NCBI GenBank assembly: GCA_963576565.1
Contig: OY755048.1
Coordinates: 10,641,984 to 10,705,983 of the forward strand
Origin: Aspidapion aeneum
Lineage: Eukaryota; Arthropoda; Insecta; Coleoptera; Brentidae
DNA length: 64,000 nucleotides
Direction of reading: 5' to 3'
Below the pieces are notes generated by a model, which worked only from the letters and a program-made list of their open reading frames with translations, did no database searches and was not told where the DNA came from. This document shows positions 44,601-53,987 of this stretch, one piece after another; the stretch's first letter is position 1; every line of letters begins with the position of its first letter. Position numbers and translations under genes: made by a program.

Positions 44601-44842
44601 GTCTTTAAAACCTAACATTGCAGTAGAAATGAATCAATCACAGTGCTATCGCAGAAGTCAAAGTAGTCGGAGCAGAGAGAGGGCTTGTTACCACCCTTTC
44701 AAGTCTCCTCTCAGAAACTCCCAGGAGAGTACAAATTTACAATAGTACTCTCAGATGGGCCAAGAGTTAAAAGTGACCGTCGATGGAACTGTTCTGTCAT
44801 TAATCTTATGTGAACACGCACCTTTAATGTTCTTATCCGGAT
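44601..44842. other. Spacer, nothing recognised
   Basis: Possibly the 3' part of the same LINE; no frame is open. Confidence 0.3.
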
Positions 44843-44844
44843 TA

Positions 44845-45764
44845 CGAGGGTTGTCCTTTAAATTTTGCATAATATACAGCTGGAGTAAAACAGTAGAAAA
44901 CTTTTAAAGACTTTATTGTTTCTCAAAGTATTCTCCACGAAAATTAATGCACTTTTGCATGCGCTCAAACCAGTTGTCAAAGCTGTAATTCCACTTGTTT
45001 GTTGATACTGTCAAAATTGACTGAAATCTTTGACCTCGCAGTCCTTTCTTGATTTTCCGAAAAGTATTGAAATCGTTGGGACTTAGGTCGAGTCTGTATG
45101 GAGGATGGTCCAACAATTCGACGTTTTAGTTAGGTTATAAATTCAATGGTTTTGCTTTGTGCGAACTTGCATTGTCATGGTGAGGGATGATTCGTCTTTC
45201 GGGGTTCGTTTTTCGAAGTTCAGTTATGACATTCGGCAAATAAATGGTGATGTAACAATCGGCAGTAACAGTCCTTTGATCTTCCAGAGGAATTGTTGCT
45301 ACATAACCTGCTTTTGAAACAAATGTCGCGACCATCTTTTGGGATACACTTCGACAACGTTTGACTTTTGTTGGTATTTCTTTATCTTGGAACACCCAAA
45401 CAGACGACTTACGCTTATTTTCGGGTTCATATGAGTAAATCCACGATTTATCACCAGTGGCAATGCTGTACACGTACGTTTTTCGAGTTTCCTGCCTCAA
45501 AGCCGCTTCCGGCCTAACTTCTTTCTGTTCTTCGGATAACAGATGTGGTATCCAGCGGGAAGCTCATTTTCTTACCATAATTCTTCATGCAAATTTTTTT
45601 GAATTGACTGATTTGTTAACTTTTAAAAAATCACTGTAAAACTATATGTATCGCACTTACGTTGTGAATTTAGGTTAGGTGAAGATTGAGGTTAGGTTTT
45701 AGTAACGACATGCGACCAGTGTCGACCTCTACGTTCGTACATGCAAAATATAAGACAGCCCTCC
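44845..45764 (-). mobile_element. mariner element copy 2, both ends present
   Basis: CGAGGGTTGTCCTTTAAATT at 44845 and, inverted, GAGGGCTGTCTTATATTTTG at 45764 are the two terminal repeats, with TA on the left at 44843-44844 and TTA next to the right end. At about 920 bp it is shorter than copy 1 would have been because the N-terminal half of the transposase is deleted. Confidence 0.85.
44913..45600 (-). pseudogene. mariner transposase, internally deleted
   Basis: The minus strand reads VYSIATGDKSWIYSYEPENK (first catalytic Asp present), SSVWVFQDKEIP, RIIPHHDNASSHKAK (second Asp present), then after a frameshift LDHPPYRLDLSPNDFNTFRK (third Asp). It ends at 44913. The DNA-binding domain is deleted: the 5' leader joins directly to the codons for KKICMKNYG-like sequence near 45590. 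Unlike copy 1 it keeps the DD34D residues, but not in one frame. Confidence 0.88.
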
Positions 45765-45895
45765 ATTAGCAGGTATCATCATTTTAATGAGGAAAATCTA
45801 GTTTGAATATTTTGACAAAAATGGAGAAAAAATAAATACTGATATATCCATGCACGAAGATGACGAATACTGGAAATTCAGTGGGAATTGGTATT

Positions 45896-46015
45896 GGGGG
45901 GGGGGGGGGCGAGAGCCCATACTGTCATATTTCATGCTATTTTTTGCATTTTTTTATAAAATATGTAGAAAATATCTAAACAAATCATAGCCTCGGGAAT
46001 TGCCCCCCCCCCCCC
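45896..46015. repeat. Short element bounded by G14 and C13 runs
   Basis: A run of 14 G (45896-45909) opens and a run of 13 C (46003-46015) closes a 120-bp segment with CATATTTCATGCTA and AAATATGTAGAAAATAT. A relative with GGGGGGGGCCGAGGCCTCAT, CGTATTTCATGCTAG and AAATATGTGGAAAATAT lies at 55427-55515. Inverted G/C ends suggest a small mobile unit. Confidence 0.55.
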
Positions 46016-46577
46016 GGGTGTACCCTTGCTATAGGAATATTTAATGCGGTCAAATTAGTCGAATTAACACAGTTCAAAATGGGACTAAACAATTTTTAAG
46101 GGCCCAAACTACGAGTGGCCCTTTACGCCGGTATCCGTAATTAATTATAGACTAAAACGAGATTAGTGGACAAATCGGACAAGTTCCCAGTAAGTTTAAT
46201 GAAGGACTAATTATAGACCCAAAGGATTGCGCAACAGGGTTTTACCCACCATCTATCTCTTTCGCTAATTTGTGTGATATAACTACCCTAGCGATCTTGT
46301 CAAGTTAATAGTGCCGCCACATGAATAACATATATGCTGCCGCTGACCCCAAAGAATCATTTTTTGAGGAGATCCAGTCTAAGCTTTTGGTGTTTTTATC
46401 GGTTTTTGACTTAAACATTTAAAAATAAATACTAGTTTACTCGCTTTTTCGTTGCCCATAACTGCTCACATATTTGAAAGAATTATTTTTTTGGCTATTC
46501 CGAGTAAGGACCATTGGCAGTGGTGAAAGTGTGTGGAAAATAAATACTTTGGAAATGGAAAAAATGAGTAAATGATA
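46016..46577. other. No gene seen
   Basis: Nothing recognised; the last bases (AATGATA) flank the fold-back element. Confidence 0.3.
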
Positions 46578-47877
46578 TACCGGGTGGGCCAAAAAAAACC
46601 CGACAATTTTTTTTTCATTATAACTTTTGAACTATACAATCGATTTTAATGGGACAAACTAAACTGGATAGAGAATTAATCAGAGATTTGACTGAATATA
46701 TTTTTTTGTCCGACATCTCAAAATCCAAGATGGCGGACGAAATTAAAATATACCCTTCAAAGATGCTCGTTTATTTTTATGTTGCGAACATGTTTTATTT
46801 ATTTTTTTTAATTAGTGAAAAAGCTGCATTCTTGTAACGCACAACAAGGTACGAACAAGCAAAATCGGTGTAGTGGTTCTAAAAAAAAATGTTTTTGTTT
46901 CAACCATTGTTTTGCATATTATACAATTTCCTTGCCAATCATGTCTGTATTTATTTCCTTATAAATTCATTACCACTAAACCGATTTTGATGAAATAAAA
47001 AACATCCTGGTAAGAATTGATTGCTTTTTAAAGATCATGAACCAAATTTATCACCATTATTATCAACTTTAAGATGGCTCACAGAATCGTACTTGATTCT
47101 TTAAAATGCCGTGTTTATTCTTATTTTCCGAAAATGTTTTAGTTTTTTTTTTAATTTATAGAAAATTACTACTTTTCCCTCACAGAACGATTCCATTGCC
47201 AATCCTGTCTGCATTCATTTGATTATAAATTCGTTATTACTAAATCGATTTTAATGAAATAAAAAAAATCTTGGCGAGAATTTATTGCACTTTAAAGATT
47301 GATATCGACATTTTACAACATCTTGGAATGTAAGATGTCGGACAGAATCATACAATATATAAATATATCATAAAATCTAACAAGGCACAAAGTAATAAAA
47401 TGCCCGCCATCGTAAATTTTAAGATGGCGATAAATTTTGATAATGATCTTTAAATAGCAATCAATTCTCATGTTTTTTATTTCATCAAAATCGGTTTAGT
47501 AGTAATGAATTTATAAGGAAATAAGTGCAGACATGATTGGCAAGGCAATCGTGTCATGTTCAAAACAATGGTTGAAACAAAATTATTTTTTCTCTAGAAC
47601 CATCGAACCGATTTTGCTGATTCACACACTGTTGTACGTGGCCCGAATGCAGCTTTTTACTGACTTAAATAAATAATTAAAACATGTTCGCAACACAAGA
47701 ATAAACGAGCATCTTTGAAGGGTACATTTTAATTTCGTCCGCCATCTTGGATTTTGAAATGGTGGACAAAAAAATACATTCAGTCAAAAATGTGATTAAT
47801 TCTCTCCCAAGTGCATTTTGTCCCATTAAAATCAATTTTATATTTCAAAAGTTATAATGAAAAAAAATTGTCCGGTA
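46578..47877. mobile_element. Fold-back element FB copy 1, about 640-bp arms
   Basis: The left end TACCGGGTGGGCCAAAAAAA continues GACAATTTTTTTTTCATTATAAC-like and AATCGATTTTAATGGGACAA; the right end is its inverse with 20 bases lost (ATTGTC joined to CGGTA at 47870). Nearly the whole element is an inverted repeat around about 47230. Each arm contains AATCCAAGATGGCGGACGAA, AACCGATTTTGATGAAATAA and GCCAATCATGTCTG. ATGATA flanks both sides. There is no transposase. Confidence 0.85.
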
Positions 47878-47880
47878 TCA

Positions 47881-47961
<81 letters not shown>

Positions 47962-47968
47962 ATATATA

Positions 47969-48000
<32 letters not shown>
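47881..48000. repeat. (TA)n microsatellite
   Basis: About 115 bp of TA repeats with two GAATATATATA interruptions, lying between the fold-back element and the TGTGACATCC cluster. Peptides of alternating Tyr-Ile in two frames are artefacts of it. Confidence 0.95.
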
Positions 48001-48002
<2 letters not shown>

Positions 48003-48660
48003 TCGACCGTTGTATCTTGTGACATCCAGCAAAAAGTCGGTTTTTGTGACATCCACTTTAAAACCTGGTGTTATCTAAAAATAAAAAATATGAAATGTAA
48101 TAAAAAATATTTTATTTTTAATTCCATAAAAATATTTGTATAAACTCACAAATTTAGAAATAAAATTTTTCATATCTTTGTGGCGTCCATTGTATATACA
48201 AAAAATTTTGACGTTGTAACATCCCTAAATATTTGTGTTAACTTGTGACATCCAGCAAAGTTGCCAATGTTTCATAAAAATAACGGATGTAACAAGTACC
48301 TCTATAAAAATAAGAAATATACACTGGATGTCACGAGGAAACAAATAACAAATAAAATATACAAAGACGTTAGGGATGTCACAAATGTGTGAAAATATGT
48401 TACAGGTATATGTATGCAAATAAGAAAAATATACACTGGATGTCACGGGGAAGAAAATAACAAATAAAATATACAAGCACGTTATTGATGTCATAATAGG
48501 CTTACAAGATGAATATACGGCAAGGACTAAAAAAAAATACTCTGCTAATATATGGGCACCTACGCTCACTTTAATTATAGTGTACGTGTAAGCTAATATT
48601 GTCACGACTATATTTGTGACAAGTGGTATCTCTACCATATATGTCACAAGGTTTGTTATT
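48001..48660. repeat. Cluster of TGTGACATCC motifs, left
   Basis: The 10-mer TGTGACATCC or its inverse, allowing one or two changes, occurs about 13 times. Clear examples start at 48018, 48045, 48215, 48244 (forward) and 48285, 48326, 48374, 48438 (inverse). Orientation switches from forward to inverse near 48270, so the left and right halves mirror each other loosely. Longer units such as AATATACACTGGATGTCAC recur at 48317 and 48429. The pattern resembles subterminal transposase-binding repeats of DNA transposons. Cluster 2 is at 56290-56640. Confidence 0.75.
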
Positions 48661-48810
48661 TAGTGCCCTTGTGACTGATGGATTTAGGGGAATATGAAAA
48701 TTAAGTATAAAGAATCCACATTTATACATGTATTTTATAAGAAAACAGATTAACAGGAATAGAGGTTATTGCTATAAATAATTAAATAATGTAAAAAGAG
48801 GGATGCTGGC
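48661..48810. other. Spacer, nothing recognised
   Basis: AT-rich spacer before the minisatellites. Confidence 0.3.
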
Positions 48811-48814
48811 TGGA

Positions 48815-49035
48815 GAGAGTTGACCTAGGGGCCATAAGAAATAGACTTTATAGGCCGTAGAGAGTTGGCCTTATGGGCCATAAAGCGTAACCACTATAGT
48901 GAGGTTTTACTTAGGTATGTTAAGTAGGGACCACATTATTTCAGTGGTGTACTGGGTTCGTAGGGACCACGTATTTCAGTGGTGTACTGGGTGTGTTTAG
49001 TAGGGACCACGTATTTCAGTGGTATACTGGGTTGA
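48815..49035. repeat. Two adjacent minisatellites (about 50 and 47 bp units)
   Basis: GAGAGTTGACCTAGGGGCCATA and GAGAGTTGGCCTTATGGGCC (split: two units near 48815 and 48862) are followed by three units of AGTAGGGACCACGTATTTCA, GTGGTGTACTGGGT near 48924, 48968 and 49009. Confidence 0.75.
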
Positions 49036-49187
49036 TCACTTGCTAGAGTGATGCCGGTCTATTATCCAGCATCGGCTTTTATAGACGAAATTAGTGCAAG
49101 CGCAGCAATATTGGTTATTGCTATAGTAAAATGATCCGAATATAAACTTATTTATGACAGTATAACTAAAAACTGTAATATATTTTA

Positions 49188-49510
49188 TTCAACTCCAGAC
49201 TCAAATACCTTTCGATTGATACCACACAAACCATGTTTTGACCTAAACTCTAATTTTTTAAATTTACCCCCACCTTTTTTTTAACTAAAATGTATTTGTT
49301 TAACTCCAGACTCAATTACCTTTCATTTAATACCACACAAGCCATATTTTCGTTTAAACTCTAATTTTTGACATTTACCCCCACCCCTTTTTTAAAATAA
49401 ACTAAAACGTATTTTGTTTAACTGCAGACTCAATTACCTTTCGTTCGATATCACACACGCCATATTTTCACATAAACTCCAATTTTTAAAATCTACCCCC
49501 ACCCTTTTAT
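49188..49510. repeat. Tandem array, three units of about 114 bp
   Basis: AACTCCAGACTCAATTACC, TTTCGATTGATACCACACA, GCCATATTTTC, TAAACTCTAATTTTT and ATTTACCCCCACCCTTTTTT recur from about 49190, 49303 and 49418. Confidence 0.85.
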
Positions 49511-50305
49511 TTGGCTTGCGTTAGGTGGATTTTGTTCATTTTTAAATGGGACCATCTCGACCCAAGACCCAGCCTAGGTACCAAATTTTATTCAAATCGG
49601 GCAATTTGACGTTAAAAAACTCGTCAGATTAAATTTTATCTGATTTGATTTAAAAATTCCTTATATTCAACTTAACTTTAGTTAAGTCTAGTTGAAAAAT
49701 AATGAGCCTATTATTAATTATTGTACCCTATATTCACAGTTTGTAGGTCAAATTATATAAAAGTTGTCCGTTTTTATATGTAACTCCCATTATCTTTTTG
49801 GACTCAGACTTCAGTTTTTATCAGTCCAAATTTTTACTTTCCTAGTTCGTGCAGCAAAAGCTAGGAAAGGTATTATGTTCGACGGATTTTTTTTTTAAGA
49901 TAACTTAGAAATATTTTGTGACATTTGTTTGTTTGTATGTATGTTTATCCGGTTCGGTTCTTCGGACTTTTGAAAAACCTGTAGCTGCACATTAAAATCG
50001 GCTTACTATATCGAAATGGCTTTTCTGCCTTTTATCTTGAAATTTTTTAATTTACGTACAGCCATCTGAAAAACGCAGTCGTTATGGGTGTTTAGGTCGC
50101 TTTATTTTTTTTCAAATCAGATTTAATTAATTTCTGAAAACTCCGTTACCAGAATAAAAATTGTGGGGAAATAACAAGTTTTAAATAAAAGTTTTCGTAT
50201 TTTGTAATTTCTTATTTTTGACACGCTTTTATTAGCTTCACCTGAATGTTTGTAGGTAGGTATGTATGTTTGTAACTGACTCATTTGGACTAGATTTTGA
50301 CCTAC
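49511..50305. other. No gene seen
   Basis: Non-coding sequence with phrases such as CCAAATTTTATTCAAATCGG (49581), a type common in insect repeats. No domain. Confidence 0.3.
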
Positions 50306-50309
50306 TTTA

Positions 50310-50510
50310 AACGAACAGATTTAATTTAAACTTTGTACACTTATCAAGAACCGGTGACAATACAATAATTTTCCAGGCGCACTATTTGGGGTACTTCGGG
50401 GACCCGCCCCCCCCCCCAAGCCTAAGAATTTTGCAAAAACTAACAAATTTAATTTAGACTTTGTATACACTTATCAAGAACCGGTGACAACGCCAAGATT
50501 AATAATTTCG
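50310..50510. repeat. Tandem duplication of about 127 bp
   Basis: ACAGATTTAATTTAAACTTT, GTACACTTATCAAGAACCGG and TGACAA at 50317 recur at 50442 (ACAAATTTAATTTAGACTTT, ACACTTATCAAGAACCGGTG). A run of C at 50408-50418 lies between them. Confidence 0.7.
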
Positions 50511-50620
50511 CAGACATTTTTCATATATTTCAGGAATAAAACAATAAAATAGGTTAAAATACGGCTTAATGAGGTCTCGGTTCCCTCCCCACATGAAATA
50601 TTCCTTATTAAGTTTTTCTC

Positions 50621-50640
50621 ATTATCCTGATCAGGATAAT
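50621..50640. repeat. Perfect 20-bp palindrome
   Basis: ATTATCCTGATCAGGATAAT reads the same on both strands. It stands alone in AT-rich DNA; a protein-binding site or a chance palindrome are both possible. Confidence 0.8.
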
Positions 50641-51238
50641 TTATTTTTATTAGTACTAGTATTATTGTGAAAATAAATCATCGCTATACTGGCAACATAC
50701 ACTAAGTCAAAAATTTAGTTTTGAGAAAATCGCATTTTAAGAAGTTCTGAAATTAGGAACAACATTTGAGACATTTGATTTCATTGAGAAACTCCTGAAT
50801 TTTACATTATTTATGCATTGAATATTGGAGAACGTATGTAAATACCTATGTAAAAAAAGTTATTTTTTGAAATTTTAATAATATTTTAAAGATTTTGTGA
50901 AGTCGGTGATTTAATGTATTTTTTAAATTTGGTTGTAACCGCCAGGTTTCACCATGGCTCAAAAACTAAAAAAAATGACTTTGAGTGTATTTTGCCAGTA
51001 TACCGTCGTAATATAGTTAATTAAAAAACACGATTTCACAGCACATTAAACTAAAAAGTAAAAAATAAATATAGTTAAAAAAAACTAAAAAACACGCTTC
51101 AAACTAAACAGTTAAAAATAATTCTTAATATTAGTTGAAAACAATAATAATGAACGAAAAAGACTAGTATTATTGTGAAAAAAACGTCGGGCTCTCGATA
51201 CACAAAGAAGATATGGCTCAAAGCGCCCCACGATTTTA
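50641..51238. other. No gene seen
   Basis: AT-rich, nothing recognised. Confidence 0.3.
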
Positions 51239-51274
51239 GCTCACACGACTACTATACTATAGTAGTGTGAGCTT
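51239..51274. repeat. Short hairpin, 17-bp arms
   Basis: AGCTCACACGACTACTATA faces CTATAGTAGTGTGAGCT; one unpaired G in the left arm is the only defect. No loop to speak of. It precedes the repeat-rich stretch at 51.5 kb. Confidence 0.75.
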
Positions 51275-51549
51275 ATATATCTTTGCGTTTCAGATGATTT
51301 TGAAACTTTTTTGTTGCGCCGTCTGTCTGTCTGAACCTTTCATTTTGAAATTTGTATTGGAGAACTTGGCTTTACTTTTATCTCAATTCTTTTTACGAAA
51401 TGCCATTTTCGCGTACTTGGCTTTTTTTTACATGAAATGTTTTTGTTATGATTTCACTTCTTTTTTAAAGGAATTGGATAATACTTAATTTTTAAAGTAG
51501 TAAAATATGCGGAATATTGTCCAAAATTTTTGCAGTGCCTTACTTAAAT
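51275..51549. other. Spacer, chance open frame
   Basis: A 73-codon frame is Phe/Leu-rich without recognisable domain. Confidence 0.3.
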
Positions 51550-52610
51550 TTTTGAGGTTTTTTAATTTTTTTCTATGGTTTTATCGTAGTTCCCATCAGC
51601 GTTCCAAAGCTCAGCTCTCTAGCGTTTCTGAAAGTGCACAATGTTACTTTAACATGTATAGGGGAGGGAAATAAATTAAAATTGTGTTTTTAAATTTTGT
51701 CCTATAGTTTTATCATAGTTCCTATCAGTCTTCCAATGCTCAGCTCTCTAGCGTTTCTGGAAGTGGGTAATCTTACTTTTACATAACTTTACATTTATAG
51801 GAGAGGAGAATAAATGAAAATATTGGACTTTTAAAATTTTTTCCCATGGTTTTATCATAATTTTTATCAGCATTCCAATGTTCAGCTCTCTAGCGTTTGC
51901 CCACTATGTTAGTTTAATATAAATTGACATTTATAGGAGAGGGAAGTAAATTAAAATGTTGGAGTTTTTAAATTTTTTCATATAGTTTTATCATATTGTC
52001 TTTTAGTCTTAAAAAGTTCAGCTCTCTAGCGTTTCTGGAAGTGGGCAGTGTTACTTTTACATAATTTTACATTTATAGGGGAAGGAAGTAAATTGGAGTG
52101 TTTTAATTTTTTTCTACAACTTTATCATAGTTACTATCGGTCTTCCAAAGCTCAGCTCTCTAGCATGTCTGGAAGTAGGCAATGTTACTTTTACTTAACT
52201 TTACATTTATAGGGGAGGGAAGTAAATTAGAATTTTGGGGTGTTTTCCTATAGTTTTATCATAGTTCCTATCAGTCTGCCAAAGCTCAACTCTCTAGTAT
52301 TTCTGGAAGTGGGCAATGCTACTTTTACATAACTTTAAATGTATAGGGGAGGGGAGTAAATTAAAATATTGGGGTTTTTTGATTTTCTCCTATAGTTTTA
52401 TCATAGGTCCTATCAGTCTGCCTGCCAAAGCTCAACTCTCTAGCATTTCTGGAAGTGGGCGATGCTACTTTTGCATAACTTTAAATGTATAGGGGAGGGG
52501 AGTAAATTAAAATTTTGGGGTTTTATGATTTTTTCCAGGGGTTTGGTCATAATTTCTATCAGTCTGCCAAATTTCAGCTTTGTAGCATGTCTGGAAGTAC
52601 AGTAGAATAT
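51550..52610. repeat. Tandem array, eight units of about 130-145 bp
   Basis: TTTTATCATAGTTCCTATCA, GTCTTCCAAAGCTCAGCTCT, CTAGCGTTTCTGGAAGTGGG, CAATGTTACTTTTACATAAC and TTTATAGGGGAGGGAAGTAA recur. The CAGCTCTCTAG landmark is near 51613, 51742, 51879, 52018, 52152, 52286, 52432 and 52574. Units are about 80-90 % alike, so this is younger than the array at 10.6-13.1 kb. Confidence 0.9.
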
Positions 52611-53110
52611 TGATGATCTATAAATGAGTGAGTGAGTGAGTCAGTGAGTGGCAATTTCGACGTTTTTTGAAGTTTCGTAACTACTTTACTACTTTATGGA
52701 ATTCCATGAAACTTGGAGGTTACTAACTCCATGGAGATCTATGACTGTGCAAAGTTTGAGATTCGTAGCTCATTCCAAAGTAGAGTTTTAGGTAGGTCAA
52801 ATATCGGCTGAAATGTTTTAAGAAAAGATGGTTACGGCGCGCGAACTTGCAAGGCACTGCCGTGTCCTCAGATCTACTTACCTTTAAATTCAATAAACTT
52901 TGAATAAAAACAAAAAAACACTTTGCCGGAACAGCTTTTGCTCGATTCCTACGCGAGGTCACAAATAAAACGAAAACATACTTATGTAAGTGTGGATGTC
53001 ACAGAGAGACGAATTTAAATCGAAGTATACATACTCAACTCAGCCCAGGGCTGGCCGATTGTGGACCGGCCGTTTGCAAAAATAGAATACCTACAGGGGG
53101 TAGTAAGGGG
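52611..53110. other. Non-coding, with (GTGA)n and one GGATGTCACA
   Basis: GAGTGAGTGAGTGAGTCAGT (52625) is a short microsatellite. GGATGTCACA at 52994-53003 is the inverse of the clustered motif at 48.0 and 56.3 kb, in the same context as 56346 (GGATGTCACAGAG). An open frame at 52723-52962 has no domain. Confidence 0.4.
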
Positions 53111-53497
53111 CTAGGGCTAAGGTCACTCATCGTCAAGCAAGCTTTACAGGTAGCGAAGCCTAACTCTGATTTTATATTTTTTGGTTATAATTTTTGACAT
53201 ATTTTCCTCGGTTTCGCATTGGCGGCTCATTGTTATTTTAAAAATGTGGTTTTAACACAGTCTAAAGATCTATTTAATAATGATACAGTTTCAAGATAGT
53301 TTGCAGCATAACTTTTTAATTACATAAATATATATAGTTTAGGTACCTTCATACTGTGTAAAACAACATCTTCAAAATAAAACAGACCGCCAATGCGAAA
53401 CCGAGGAAAACATGTCAAAAATAATAACCAAAAAATAGAAAGCTTGACGTTCGCTTCCTATAAAGCTTGCCTTTACGATGAGTGTCCTTAGCTAGGG
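53111..53497. mobile_element. MITE with about 125-bp inverted repeats
   Basis: CTAAGGTCACTCATCG, AAGCAAGCTTTACAGGTAGC, TTTTTTGGTTATAATTTTTG, ACATATTTTCCTCGGTTTCG and CATTGGCGG on the left are inverted on the right (53370-53491). CTAGGG is present on both sides (53111-53116 and 53492-53497), giving a 6-7-bp duplication around a 375-bp element. Non-coding. Confidence 0.85.
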
Positions 53498-53987
53498 CAC
53501 CTCCAAGACGTAATCAGGGAGGTGCGAAGCACCCCCAAGCATAGTCACATAGAAACTGATTACTAATCAGCTTTGCTCGGTACACAAAAAATGGCCGATA
53601 TTCCAGTAAAATCTATGACTACAGTACCTAGATTTAAAAAAAAAAATCTTGATAATCTGGACTAGATACTTACCTATGTTCAGCGAATTTTTGATAAATT
53701 ATGTAGCTCTATACCTAGCTGGATATGTTTTATTTAATGACGCTGGCGCCACTTTGGCAGAATTAAGGCCCTTAAATATTATGCAAATAATATAAAATAA
53801 AAATATAAGATTCTCATTATTCAGTCTAGCAATTTATTCCCATTTTCTTTTCCTTTATATATATTTTTTTTTCCAAATCGGCTAACCCATATGTTACTTT
53901 TTTTTAGGTACCTAAATTATTCTTCTGGATTTTTCTTATATGTGCTACTCCTTGGAAATAAATAAATAAATATATTAGAGGCGCAAT
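53498..53987. other. No gene seen
   Basis: GGAGGTGCGAAGCACCCCC near 53518 forms a small hairpin. Nothing else recognised. Confidence 0.3.

Noticed and set aside
47838..48056. Tyr-Ile repeat peptides
   Set aside because: Translation of the (TA)n microsatellite.
48225..48647. 140-codon minus-strand frame
   Set aside because: Lies in the TGTGACATCC cluster and repeats because the DNA repeats; no domain.
48001..48660. CRISPR-like array
   Set aside because: The motif is only 10 bp, occurs in both orientations and has irregular spacing; the genome is eukaryotic.
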